Shown here: positions 1 to 12,741 of the stretch, piece after piece
Layout of the letters: each line of letters begins with the position of its first letter
Position numbering within the stretch: the first letter of the stretch is position 1
Assembly: GCA_947579665.1 (NCBI GenBank)
Contig: OX388343.1
Location: 103,111,657-103,175,656 of the forward strand
Length of the DNA: 64,000 nucleotides
Origin: Sympetrum striolatum
Taxonomy: Eukaryota; Arthropoda; Insecta; Odonata; Libellulidae
Direction of reading: 5' to 3'
Translations under genes and position numbers: made by a program
Notes under the pieces: model-generated
What the model was told of the DNA's origin: nothing
Seen by the model: only the letters and a program-made list of their open reading frames with translations
The model's database searches: none

Positions 1-3000
1 CTTCCTTCAAGATTAGCTCCTTTCAGATTGACACCTAGTTAAAATTAATTAATGTAAAACAGGTACATGTATATGTATATAACATAATACATCTCTTAAA
101 AATATAATATTCAGGGAAATATATCTTAAGATAAACATGAGTGACTTCTGGACTCTAATTCATATTCATTTCAATATAATTTTAAATCAGTCCCTTTTAT
201 GCATCATAAATTAAAATAAAAGGAGTATCATAAAACAAGACTAATGCATAAAATGGTCAAATCATTTAATAAAGTAAGTCTGCTAAATTTTTCAGAATTA
301 GCAAAATGTAAAATAAATAATGTTCTTCATAAAATCATCGTAGAATCTAGGCTTATGTGTAAATCAAATGAAAAGGCTAGTATTTCAACAAAGCTTATTT
401 CTCACATCTCACACATTTAATATAATTACTATTGTGAGTGAGAAATCACTCACTATAGTAATTATATTAAAATTTTTCTAAACCAGCTATCTGAATTTTT
501 CCATCATAACCCCCAAGTTATGAGAATTTTATTATATTCATAAAGAGAAAACAAAATCAGAATAAATAGTTCAACAGTAATAACGAGAAGACTGGTTACC
601 ACTTTTGCTTCATACAAAGAAAGCCAGTAACAGAAGGATATAGCTTTATTTACGGAACTGTTGACGGAGGAGTGGGAACCAAAAGGGAATTCCATTCTAT
701 TTATTCATGCTTCCACTGAAAACTAATCTGAGGGTTAAATTTGCATAAGACAGAATCTAAAAAAATAAGTCATGCAGTGACTATGGATTTTTAGATAATC
801 TGAATATCAAAAGTCAACAAAAACTGAAGAACTGCTGACTCTCATATCCAAAGAAATTAATTGCTGGTAATTTGAAAATAAATTCAAATATACATTTTTG
901 GGGATGGAGTGAGCAGGACAAGCCGTCAATTGGGAGCTTCTGGAAAGGTACAGAAAGATGTTATGCAATCAAGGGTAACATGCACTAGGACAGTGGCAAT
1001 ATGTAACATCACATTGCTGTCTCTACTGATGAATGAATATAAAAGAACAACCCTTCCAACTTATTCACTGGATTTCGATATTTTTCAGTTTGATTATTGC
1101 GACTGATTTCCATGCAGATGATTGTTAAAGGCTATAGAAAAATAACTAGGATAGGATGAGATAATAGCTCCAAGGAAAATGCTCTGAAGTCCATTCAATT
1201 CTGGATTACTTTTCTAATTTAGGATTTAAGCTACATTGTTTTCACAAAAAATTCAGCTATTTACTAAAACAACAACCAGAGCTAAGGATTTTAAGTGCGT
1301 GGGGATTGAATTTTTTCAAAATTTCACACACAGTTATATTCTAAATAAAAAACTTAAATTTCGATAATGTTTACAGACAATATATAGCTTTAATATTAGA
1401 TACACTGAAATCAAAATATTATTTATAAAAAACAAATATTATGTACAAAATATGGCAACAATGGCTATTGTACATGAGAAATGAATAAAATAATTGATAA
1501 ATTATTTAGTTGTAAATATAGTCTTTCTTAACTGAAACAAAAATACTGGATTTTGTCAAAAGGAAAATATTAATGAAGCCTTAAAATTCTTACTTTCCAT
1601 GTTTGCACGACTTCCAGCTGGATCTTCAAAATTACAGCCTCTAAGACTGGCTCCCTCTAAATTAGCACACAGCATTTTCACACCCAAGAGTTGTGAACCC
1701 TCCAACTTTGCATGAGACAAGTCAGCACGTTCTAGGCTACACCAACTGAGGTTGGCTCCAACCATCCGACACCCATGCAAACAGGCATACTGTTTTAGAA
1801 AAGAAGATGATCAATCCTATTTCAATAACAATACTATTCAATGGAAACATCTGAAAAAATCTTTTATTCAGAATAAAATTACACAGAAATAAATTTATCT
1901 TAGCTGTTTTCAAAATAACATAGCACAAATTATGACCATGACATACGCTAATGAAAATAATTCTGGTGTAACCTTCATTAATATTATTTTGCCAAAGATA
2001 CAAATATGTGAAACAAAAACAAACATTTCTATACTTAAAATAAAATAGTGGCAGTATCTTACGTATTTTGGGTGATTTTTGATATTAGACTTTTCATAGA
2101 TATGCCTTTTTAAAATATATATAAAAAATATAATGGTAGGATTTTTCTCTTTCAAAATAATTATCTGTTCAAATGCTCTCTTCCTAGTTTTAAATCAATT
2201 ATGGCATTAATTAGCTGAGATTCAGTAAGTTAGACTGGAATTTCTAGTGCATGAATTTCATTAAAACCTTACCTTGAAATTGATATTTCTCAAATCAAGA
2301 CGTGATAGGTCAGCACCAGCCAAATTAACACCCTGAAATCTAAGTTCTGTAGTATATGGTGTGGTTATTAAAGCATTGACAACATCTCTCCGTGTCAAGG
2401 GCACTTTGTCCAAAGGACATTGACTGCTCACTATCGCTGCTTCTAATTGCGGTATCAAAGATTCAATTCCAAAGAAGCGAGCCTCTTCAAGAATACCTGA
2501 AGTAAATTAGATAAAAGTTATATAAAGCTATAAAAAAATAATTCACATTGAATCCATGGGCCATTCCTATTAGGTAGCTAGATATAAAATAATGTATACA
2601 GACACTATTATAGCTAAAGACATGTTTCAAAAGAAAATATCCCTGATAAGACATGACCTACAATTGTGAAATTTAGGAGATACCGAAGGCTTTTAGGCTT
2701 GAACAATATGGTTATTCTGCAGACTTTTAAGTGCAGTTGTCAGCAAAGCTAAGTAAGACAGTACTTTTCATTTAATTTTTAAAACGCTTCAATTACTTTC
2801 ATTTCAAAGATGGGTACTGATCACTTTTCAAAGGAAATTTGGTAAATTTCTACTTTGGCGCTGTTTGGGATAAATTCTATATCTCCTATTTGGTAAATTT
2901 CCAATTAAAGTAGAAATTTACCGGAAAGTTTTACACAAAATTTAATTTAGTCAGGGTCAAAATTAATTCTTCTACTTCCAAATACAAATGAGCCGCTTTC

Positions 3001-4708
3001 AAAATTCAACTGGATTGAGAGCTGCATAACATTCTGAAATGAGTAGGGTTGGCTTGCAGGCTAGAGTTTGCTCATCCATGATCTAAATTTATGAGCAGGA
3101 CTGACAATAGAAAGAATGGGTTCTTGAAAAGCTATAATGAGTTATAAATGAATTTAGTTGCAGGTACTCTACATTTATTATTTTATAATATGAATACTCC
3201 AAAGCATTGGCAGATCTAAAAAGATATAGGTAAGATATAATTAATTCATGGTGCTATAGCCTACATGGTGTATGACCTAGCATTGTAATGGGCAAAATAT
3301 GATCAATGTATAGAGCCACCTAATCAACTTTCTAAGTCCTTTATTAACTCATTATCAGGGACTCCTTTCACTAAAGGCAAACTTAGATCTAGGGGGCCCA
3401 CTCTATATTGATGCTTCTCGGTGAAGGAGGAAGGTACGTTTTCAACTTATTGTTATAAAATAAGAATAGAGTAAAAAAACCAAAGTGAATTTCTATAGTA
3501 AGTATGACAAGAAACGATGTGTGGCCTCACATAGCACGCCAAAAGTGGAAAATCATTTCAGAAGGAAGAACATTGATAAAGCCATATACAAATTTAAAAA
3601 GTTTAAACATGGCTTGAGAATTCAATTTAATCAATCACTTCAAACATTTAATATTACGAATCAACCATCACCAAAAAACCAACCATTTGCATAGGTATTT
3701 TTTATTCAAAATGTGCATTGTTTATCTAAGTTGCAGCAGGCAGTGTGTTTCGCTATGATCTCTGTTTCTGATCGAAGTTATGTCAGATGTGGAAAGTACA
3801 TGTAAGCGAGAACATTTTGCTCTGTACCAACTATGCATACAATATCGTTTTATAGTTAGGATTCTAAGCTTACCTTCAGGATTGATATTTTTGTCAAATA
3901 TCAACTGTCCGTTCCTCAGGTAGTTAAGAATAGGCTCAAAATATGTTGGGCTTCTATCAATAAGATATGCACCATTGACATCAACATTACTTGGTATCAT
4001 GTTATAACCATTATCTCCTTCAGCGAACATCCTAAGAAGTTGGTAGAAGTAATACAGTGATATTCTTGATGAATAAAAACTTTATTAGGAATTCACAAAC
4101 CATGTACCTCGCTAGCATACTCATCGGTTCTTTGCTGGTTAGGGTCGCTCGAGATGTGGTAAACAACTTTCCTCCGACATTTAAAGTAACCCAGTCAGAA
4201 TTACCACGTCGAACTCGTAGTTGACAATGATTCTGATCTCCGGACTTGGAATTTGAAGATTGCGCTAACAATGTATTCGGCGAAGATGAGGATTTTAAAT
4301 TTATGAAGTCTTCACCTTCTGATACATACAGGATGTCATCATCCCTGAAATATTCGACGGTCGAATTCGACCATGATATAACATTTGATAATTGCATATC
4401 TTCCATATAGTTATATATTGAAATTACTATAACAACAAAATTTTTATACCTTATCAGTTTTAAGTCATCTATTTCTCCGCCTTGTGCGGTATACAACCTT
4501 TTAGCCTCTACTCCAAACTTCAAACTGGCAGCAGACAAGAGTTCTTCAATAGAATGAGTAACTAGTACGACCTATCATGATAATCAAAATGTTACGAAAA
4601 TGATTACTGATCAGATATCAACATCACAATTTCAACTTGACATCACTTTGTGAAACTTACTTTCCCATCAACCTCCGAACCGTTTTTAAACAATACGACT
4701 CGCTTCAT
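1..4708 (-). CDS. KCTD9: KCTD9-like BTB/pentapeptide-repeat protein (3' end outside window)
   Basis: Coding exons on the minus strand: 4661-4708, 4450-4571, 4108-4344, 3874-4031, 2273-2496, 1594-1789 and 1-34 (partial). All have GT-AG junctions and keep frame; the ATG at 4708 starts [16 protein letters not shown]. About 339 residues are in the window; the family is usually near 390. Residues 1-75 form the N-terminal ubiquitin-like/KHA-type domain ([14 protein letters not shown], then [11 protein letters not shown]). A BTB/POZ domain follows from about residue 108 ([36 protein letters not shown]). From about residue 235 come pentapeptide repeats of A(D/N)LSxxxL type ([36 protein letters not shown]). 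Family knowledge: KCTD proteins are BTB adaptors often linked to cullin-3 ubiquitin ligases; KCTD9 substrates are not evident from sequence. The last C-terminal repeats are missing only because the window ends. It lies head-to-head with NOP56. Confidence 0.95.
416..471. repeat. Near-perfect 26-bp inverted repeat (KCTD9 intron)
   Basis: Arms 416-441 and 446-471 are reverse complements with one mismatch, around a 4-base loop (gaaa). The AT-rich arm ends in GTGAGTGA. It lies in KCTD9 intron 6. No flanking target duplication was recognised. Confidence 0.75.
2841..2922. repeat. Perfect 16-bp inverted repeat with 50-base spacer (KCTD9 intron)
   Basis: GGTAAATTTCTACTTT at 2841-2856 is the exact reverse complement of 2907-2922. 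The spacer holds a third, direct copy of GGTAAATTTC near 2892-2901. A small foldback or MITE remnant is possible; its edges are not defined. Confidence 0.55.
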
Positions 4709-5298
4709 ATTCGTGCTAAATGATTACAGCGTTGATGTTTTGAATATATTTTATTCAGAAACACAAGTTTATCTAATGCTTTAAATTAAACTTTACAGTA
4801 ATTTCGAAAAAGTTTGAGGATCCTCTGAGTCATTGCGGAATCACCGTAGTTTTTCAATACCTAGGCTGCATGAGATTACTCGCTTGTATTGGCGTTATAA
4901 CTTTTTTACTGAAATTCTACTTGCTACAGATCTCAGACATACAAACTTCACAAATACAAGACACATGACAGAAGCAGAAAGACATTGCGTTTATGTTCTT
5001 TCTATTGTTTTCATATTTTAGTATTATACGTATTATATGTAACAAGAAAGAAGGTTGTAAATTAAGAAATTTTATACTATATCTTAAAAAAACTTAATTT
5101 CAGAGAAAACAGAGGTTAGAATTATTAAAAATAAATCAAATGAATAGAAAAACAAGTCGTTGTCTTTGATTATCATTATTCTATTGTCAAGCCAATGTGT
5201 TGAACAGGTCGAATTTGATTGGTGCATGCACAAGTAGAAGAAGAGGGAGCCTGATGAAGCGGCGAATGGTTTCCACGTGGTGTTTATTTTAAAATATT
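4709..5298. promoter_or_regulatory. Divergent promoter region between KCTD9 and NOP56
   Basis: These 590 bases separate the KCTD9 ATG (minus) from the NOP56 ATG (plus), so both promoters and 5' UTRs must lie here. No convincing TATA box was found for either gene. The stretch around 5215-5280 is richer in G and C than its surroundings and ends in a perfect CACGTG. Small ORFs across it (for example near 4833-5021) look like chance. Confidence 0.7.
5274..5279. promoter_or_regulatory. Canonical E-box CACGTG just upstream of the NOP56 start
   Basis: A palindromic CACGTG lies 20 bases before the NOP56 ATG at 5299-5301. Established knowledge: Myc/Max binds CACGTG, and ribosome-biogenesis genes such as those for snoRNP proteins are typical Myc targets in flies and vertebrates, with E-boxes close to the transcription start. 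That it works this way here is inference. Confidence 0.5.
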
Positions 5299-8200
5299 AT
5301 GGTATGTGTATGTGTGATGAAATCTAACAATTAAGTGCTTTTATATTCTAAAGAATAATAACATAATTTTATTAATGAATATTATTAACTTATCCTAATA
5401 CTTTTTCAGTCTCATCTTTATGTTTTGTTTGAGCACGCTGCTGGATATGCTCTCTTTAAAGTCAGAGAGTTTGAGGAGGCAGGAGTTCTTCTCCCTCAAG
5501 TGGAAGAATCGGTGACCGATCTATCTAGATTTAATTCTGTTGTCAAACTAATTGGATTTTGTCCCTTCAAAACTGCTGCCGTCGCTTTGGACAATGCGAA
5601 CAAGATTTCGGAAGGTATTCCGTCCTACCAAAGTTTTGGAAGTTCCTGACTTATGCAATAATTTCATATATGTTATTACTTTCGAGCGTAGAGTATTTTA
5701 ATTCTATCGGCAGCGTAATGAAAGTATTCTTGTTCAGATTGATTCTTAATAGTTACACAAGTCATGCTTGAATAGTATGTAAATGCTTCTTGGTAGCTAA
5801 AACCTCAGAAAAATTGTTACTAGATTGAAGAAAGTTCCTCAATTTAACGTGATTAACTAATATATTACCTTTCTCTCAAGTTTTCGGAATTAATTCCTTA
5901 CAGGAATACTCAATATGTTTCAGTTGTAGATGGTTATTCACATCTTTGTTACTATTTTTAGGTGTCTTATCGGATGAATTATCTCAGTTCTTGGAAACAT
6001 TTTTACCGCAGTCCACTAATAAGGTTAAAACTCTTCTTGGGATTATTGAGCCAAAACTTGGTTCTGCTATACAAGAACACATGACTGTTACTTGTCAAAA
6101 TGGAGGCGCTGTGCCTGAGATTGTCAGAGGTATGTGCGACTTTTTTTGCTCTAGTAGTACTGGAATTTAATTTATTCAGTTTTATGCCCTATTTATCTCT
6201 TCTGATATTAATTGAAATATTGTCTTGTCAATGTATCGCTGTTATTAAGTATGGGAAGCTTTGTGATAACTTCTATTTCTGTCACTTTAGGAATTCGATT
6301 CCACTTCCATAGCATGGTGAAAGGATTCACTGCTAAAACATCCAATACTGCACAGTTAGGTTTGGGTCACAGTTATTCCAGAGCTAAGGTGAAGTTTAAT
6401 GTCAATCGTTCTGACAATATGATTATTCAAAGCATTGCTCTTCTAGACCAGCTAGACAAGGATGTCAATACCTTCGCTATGAGAATAAGGTAATTTTCTT
6501 TATCGATTCGGCCGAGATATTGTGGAAAGACATCACTGAAAACAGATTTATACTTGTAAAGGTGGTAAGGTATAAATCTTTTTTCAGTTAATTTTCTTTA
6601 GTTTTCTATTATTTGTAAACCTTACTTTTGTTGGTAGATTGTGAAGTGTGATCTGAAAGCTTGAAATTCTAATGAGGATTGTCTGTAAACCATTGTTACC
6701 AAGAAAGTGTTTTATTGTTTAAAGGCTCTGAGCCATAGCTACCTATGATCAAATCAGTGCATCACAGGTAGGGGCTGACAAATTTAGGGCACTAACCCTT
6801 CTGTGTTCTTCACTTTATACAAAACTTCCACCCAGGTGTCAAACTCTAGGCTCAGCTTATTAAAAGTAAATCATTAATCTTCTGAATTTCAGTTACAATT
6901 ATAGCATATCCCTTGCTAAATTCATCAAAAAATTATACAGCTTCTTCTGTGCTAAGTAGTATACATTTTTTTTACTAAGTATACCATTTTTCTTCTCAAA
7001 ATTCTTTCTCACCAGTGGTAGATTTTAGATTCCTTCTATCAATATCTGCCAGACTCTTGTCTCAATATACTAATTAATGTTATCTATCTCTGTCCTTCCT
7101 TATCATTTAAATTCCAATCTTTGTGAATAAATGTATTAATTATAAAATAAATTGATTTATCTCCTACTATTACTATCATCGCAAATGTAAGAATACAGGT
7201 ATGCTTATTAATGATCATGCTTCCTTTTGAATACCCTAATTGTGTTGCATGAATTTTTTGAGAAAATTCTATATTATTTGGAAAAATTCATTCGCCTTAT
7301 TTCTAAAAGAATTTTTATATTCCTTATTTGCAAGAAATAGACACTGTAACAGTCCTGGGTATCTTTTATAAATAACAATTTGAGCCTGGCTAACTTAAAA
7401 TTCAAGTCACTATGGTTATCCTATACCTAAAATTTATTAACAATTTTGGGAATTCAGACAAATGCTGTCGGTGGAGGAGAGGTTTCTATTGTTTGCAAGT
7501 GAAATTGATTTGTATAACTATGGAATGGGATTTATGTGATAATTATAGGTTCAATGTGCATGAGATCTGTGATATGAATCAACTACAGAGCAGAGATTTT
7601 TCCTTTTAATATGATTGAAACAATAGAGTCCGTTGACAAAGATTACTACAAACAGTATATTTAGGAAACTACTTACATTATAAACTCTACACTCATTCTA
7701 TTTGAGTGCATAGTTGTTTTCCATATAAATGCATTTCCTTTAAGTTACTACAGATATAATTCATTAAGATGAGGATAGCTACATATTAGTCTTATTTTAA
7801 TCCCTCACCTAATGATAGTCAACACATGTTTTCGAATGTAAAGCAATTTATCCGAATGTAAATTAGTTAAAATAATTTTGATTCAGCAATAATCATTTTT
7901 CTTGGAAAACTGGAATAATAGTTTATCGTAATAAAGAGCTGCTTTCCAACTCAAAGATAGTTGGGAAACCAAAATTTCATGGTTTATGCTGTGATGGAAT
8001 TACTTATCAATGGGTCTGCCATGCACAGAATTATTTCTTGGTTCCCTTCTGGACTACCAAGTTTATTAAATTTAATAGTTCATGAATATGATATGGATTA
8101 AATATAGTTGTGTATTTGTTTATTTAATTTTCATGGCTAAAGGTAAAATCTAATTGTATTGTTGAAACTCTTGAAGTTGGACAAATTAATTTATGCTTAG

Positions 8201-10986
8201 TGATTTGCTTCTTATAGGTTAGATTCAAGGAAACATTATCTAATGTTTATTGAGTAAAGTTTTTCTGGGATTGAGGTATTACTTGCAGTTTCAGATGACG
8301 CTGGAATTTTTAATGATTATATGTATTTATATTTTAAGGGAATGGTACTCCTACCACTTTCCAGAACTCATTAAAATCGTTCCTGAGAATTATCAGTATG
8401 CTAAGACAGCAAAATTGATTGGAAATAGAAAAGAACTAACGGAAGAGCATTTAGAAGCTTTAGAAGAAGTGGTCCAGGATGCAGGAAAAGCTCGTGCTAT
8501 TCTAAGTGCGGCCAGGTCTTCTATGGGTATGGACATATCCCATATGGATCTAATAAATGTCAAGGTATGTTAGTTAAAAGCACTAATTCTATCATACTGG
8601 TTTCGTCTTTCTCCCTGAATTTTATCTCTCATATCAATGTGGGTGTGCATTCATTTTTCCTTTCTTAGATTAAAAAGTAAACTCCTGTTTTTTTTTTGCT
8701 TTTGTTCATTTTTGGTTGATTGAAAAGTGGATAAAAATGTAAATCATTGCTAATTAATTTCAAAATTGTAACCGAGCAAAATTAACATCTATGTAATTGG
8801 TTGTTTCATTTTCTTTGATTATGTATCCAAAAGAAAACATACAGCATATATTTAGAGGATTAAACAATATACAGTGAAATTTCAATCTAATTTTTTTTTT
8901 GACTAAGGGAAATAGTCTAGATGTGTAGAATGTAGGATTTAAAAAACAAACGGTGTAGGTGCTGTAGTTGGGACCTCCAAATTTCAACCTAAGATCTGGG
9001 AAATATTAGAAACGAGAATATTTTATCGAGTTGTCACCGTTTATAAGATTCATGGATTAATGTTGTTGGTTCAATGTCAATTATTAGAATTTATTTTTTT
9101 AGTAGAATAGACTTCTCTTTGTCGATCTACCAAGAGATGGCTTTAGTTATTTGGAGACTACAAAATTCAGTAGAACCTAATTTGGAATTATTTTCATTTG
9201 AAAAATCCATCTGGCTCTTTGATATATATGTTGTTCTCTTGTTTCATAGATATTTGCTGGTAGAGTGGTAGCTCTTGCAGACTACAGAAAAAGATTGGCA
9301 GAGTATTTGCGTGAAAAAATGGTTAATGTAGCCCCTTCCCTTGCTACCTTGGTTGGCGAGCAAGTTGGCGCTAGATTAATTGCGCATGCTGGATCTCTTA
9401 CTAATTTAGCCAAGTACCCTGCATCTACGGTGCAGATTCTAGGTGCTGAGAAAGCTCTTTTCAGGCAAGTGCAGGGATTTTAGCAAATTGGTGATTAGTG
9501 TAAAGATTATGCATGATAGCTGTTATATGAGTTGATGAGTTAAATACTCCAATTCTTTGTGATTGCTATATTTTTCATATTTTAATATCTTTAGATACAA
9601 GTTGTGCTATTACCTGTAGATTGTTTTTATATTTTTGAATTTCTTTAGATGGCATGGTATGTTTTCATTTATTTTTTATCAATATTTGAAGGCCTTCGTA
9701 TTAAATTTCTAATATTCCTCTTTAAGACTTTGAATCCTTGAATTGAAGGCACAGTTTTTCAATGCCTTTTGTGGTGTATTGGTAAGATGCAAAATTATTA
9801 AATATAATTTCTCAGAAATTTTAAGTTTTGCATTTTTAATTATTAAGTATTTAACTTTTTAATAAATATTGATTAATGAATTAATTGAATCTATATTGAA
9901 GGCATTCTATTTGGCAGTTTTATATTGATTTTGACCATAAATAATTTATTTATTTTGAGATAAAATGTGGTGTCAGAATGTACTCAATGTCATTAAGCTT
10001 ATGGCAATATAGGAGACATTTTACTATAATAACTATGATCGGTGTATGTAGCCAAGGAGTTTGTCTGAAGTTGTTGATTTTCTTGTAGGGCTCTCAAGAC
10101 CAGGGGAAGTACACCAAAATATGGTTTATTATTTCATTCCACTTTCATTGGAAGAGCAGGTGCTAAGAACAAGGGTCGTATTTCTCGTTATTTGGCCAAC
10201 AAATGTTCCATTGCTTCCAGAATAGATTGTTTTACTGGTAGGAATTTTTTGGTTTTATTAATGAATGTTTCATGTTTGTTTAAAAGTTTTATTTTTTATG
10301 TTTACCTATGACAAGTTGAAATTTTTATTTATTTAGGTGTATTTTATTTGTCTGATTTACAGAAACTCCAAGTTTTGTTTTTGGTGAAAAGTTGAAGCAA
10401 CAGGTTGAAGATAGGTTGAAATTTTATGAGAGTGGGGAGATTCCCAAAAAGAATGTAGAAGTTATGGCCGAAGCAGTTGAAGAAGCTCTGCGATTGGTAT
10501 GAATCCTTATCAATGTGATTTTTTTCTAATTTTATCATTTATTACCTAAGTAATTGCTTTGCTAATGCTTCTGAATTTTGTATCTTATTTAATCAGGCTA
10601 ACCTTGCCAAGAAGAAGAAAAAGAAGGATAAGAAGAGGAAAAGAGAAGGCATGAATGATAGTGTTAATGGAGGAGAAGGACTAAATGAAACTATCGAAGA
10701 GGAGAATGGTGAGTTTTTTAAACTTTCATTATTTTCCATTCTGATGTATTTTGTAAGGAAGATCTACTACAGTTATGTATCTCTTTAATTCATATTAATT
10801 GGTATGGTTTAATTGGAAATATTTCAATCTGAACTGCAATGTGTTCCTTCATTTTATTTTCTTAGCTGTTTTTTCTTGAACCTGATTTAAAATTTTAATG
10901 TATATTCTCCAATTTATTTAGGTGAAGCTGCCGATCCTCCTCCAAAAAAGAAGAAGAAAAAAAGTAAAAAGACAGAAGATGAATAG
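5299..10986 (+). CDS. NOP56: Nucleolar protein 56 (box C/D snoRNP core protein)
   Basis: Exons: 5299-5301 (only the ATG), 5410-5614, 5962-6129, 6291-6489, 8339-8564, 9250-9464, 10089-10237, 10363-10496, 10597-10708 and 10922-10986 (TAG). They total 1,476 nt, 491 residues, the usual size for invertebrate NOP56. Residues 2-70 are the NOP5NT domain ([15 protein letters not shown]); the middle is a coiled coil plus Nop domain with family signatures ([89 protein letters not shown]). The tail from about residue 434 is lysine-rich, as usual for this nucleolar protein. NOP56 pairs with NOP58 and fibrillarin to form the 2'-O-methylation snoRNP. The RIAHAGSL and GAEKALFR blocks separate NOP56 from NOP58 and PRP31 by recall only. 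Intron 6 (9465-10088) uses a GC donor. The start is set by splicing ATG to TCTCATCTTTATG in frame. Confidence 0.97.
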
Positions 10987-11225
10987 AGATCTTTGGATTT
11001 TCTGTTAAACCTAAATATTTTTTGCTCTTGTTTTAAACATTATGTTAAATTCTGTATGAGATGTCAGTAATTGAATTTAAAACATGGTTTTATTGAAATT
11101 ATTTTATTACATAAATGCTTTCTTTGCATTCAATTTCTTCTGTAAGACCACTATGACTTGGTAAATCTAAAAGCAATGTTTATGAAGTATGGAAAATATT
11201 CTAAGATGAGAATACAGTTTGTTTA

Positions 11226-11231
11226 AATAAA
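11226..11231 (+). terminator. Candidate NOP56 polyadenylation signal AATAAA
   Basis: AATAAA lies 240 bases after the NOP56 stop codon and is a plausible cleavage signal. The cleavage site cannot be seen without transcripts. Confidence 0.4.
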
Positions 11232-12660
11232 TCATAGACATTAGCTTGAATGTCAAGAATGGACTGAATTTTTATTAATTCGTGTTTCCTCTACTGGACA
11301 ACTACATATTAGTATAGAAGTACGTAACTCCCTAAATTCTGCAGCAGTGTATATTCAACCAATAAATTGTAACTTTTCTTACCTTCTTAGCTATAGTAAA
11401 TACATGAGAACATTTTCCCAACAAAGAATAGACTTGAAAAAAGTTGCGTTGGACGTTTTCATGTCTATTCTTCCTTGGGATATTTCCTGGGAGCACGTCT
11501 TCTCTTGCAAAATTACCTTACCCAATTTCCTCATTTAACATTTTGCTGGTATTTAACAGTAAGATGAGTTTTTCTGTACCTAGAAGGACAGGAAGGGGTC
11601 TTTTGACCCCAGCATTTCTTTATATCTTTTTTAATGATTATTTGCTGCTCATAGGCATGGTATTGCATTGCTATTTATTTTAGGCCTATCTTAATACATA
11701 TAACTTACCTTTTATGTCTATTTTCTTCTTTAAAGAAATCATTCAAGGATTTTTGCACAAATTTATACACCCTATTGGCATTGTGTTTTTCAAAGTTCAT
11801 CACTTCATTTAGTAACTTCAGGATTTCCATGTCTGCGTCATTTTGTACAGACTCCTAATTTCCTTATAACTTTGAGGGCATCTACCTATGACTTAGGGAT
11901 GTTATCTCTTCATTCATTTTAGTCTTTGACTCATCTTCATTAAAGTTTTTATCTAATGTTATCAGTCCTTTTACATCAGTTTCATGGGAAGATCTCTCAG
12001 AACGGTCTCTCTATCAGAATTTACAAAATCATCTGCACTTATCCTGTCTACAGGCATGATAAGTCGAATTGGTTATTTGGAGCTTTTTTTAAAACTTTTA
12101 ATGTTAATAACACATCTGTGTTATTTTTTCCTCTTAATTACCCCGTTTTATAGCTACCTAGTTACGATGCCTTATTTCCACTCATACCTGTCCCTGACTG
12201 ACTGCTAATGGGAGGTACCAGAAGTTAGAAATGTTGAAGCCCACTGGCCGTAGCCACAATATAGTGACTGTTAGTGAGAAGTATACATACTAATGTTTCT
12301 TATGAGCTCAGTTCGGAGAAAGTGTTTGGTGCCCTGTACATGGAGGTCCCTGCTAGCGGGAGTGTCCATTATTCCAGGTTCCACTGTAAAAAGAAGTGGT
12401 GAATTGCTTATAGAGTTATCATGTCTTCAGCTAGGTAGCATGTCTCCAAGCCTTGGCACAATTTACTAAGTAAACGCATGTTTATATTTTTATTGGCAAT
12501 TCATTACAATATGGGATTAACCATTTTTATACACTATAGCGGATTGGACATCATTATTCTGGCGAACAGGAGGAGGCAATTCCCATCTGTCCTTTTCTTT
12601 TTCAATTTTCACTCTTAAAAAAGGATGAAAAGGTATTGTGCATTTACACCGACATTCTTG

Positions 12661-12741
12661 TACAGTCCTGGCCAAAATTAACGCAGCACCGGCCATAAGG
12701 ATCGCATGGGAGGTGCTGCGTTAATTTTGGCCAGGAGTGTA
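12661..12741. mobile_element. 81-bp Tc1-like MITE
   Basis: The element starts TACAGTCCTGGCCAAAATTA and ends with its near complement TAATTTTGGCCAGGAGTGTA. The two arms can pair over about 30 bases around a central spacer of roughly 25 bases. Terminal CAGT(C)CTGGCCAAAATTA with flanking TA is typical of Tc1/mariner TIRs, and TA is the usual target duplication. There is no coding capacity. Confidence 0.75.

Noticed and set aside
5314..5320. GTGATGA in NOP56 intron 1, resembling a C box of an intronic snoRNA
   Set aside because: NOP56 introns host snoRNAs in other animals, but there is no CTGA D box at suitable distance before 5409 and no terminal stem.
9532..9540. TTGATGAG in NOP56 intron 6, another possible C box
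   Set aside because: The first base is not a purine and no paired D box with terminal stem was found.
11347..12208. Several overlapping plus-strand frames after NOP56
   Set aside because: Leu/Phe/Ser-rich translations typical of AT-rich non-coding DNA; no splice links and no signatures.
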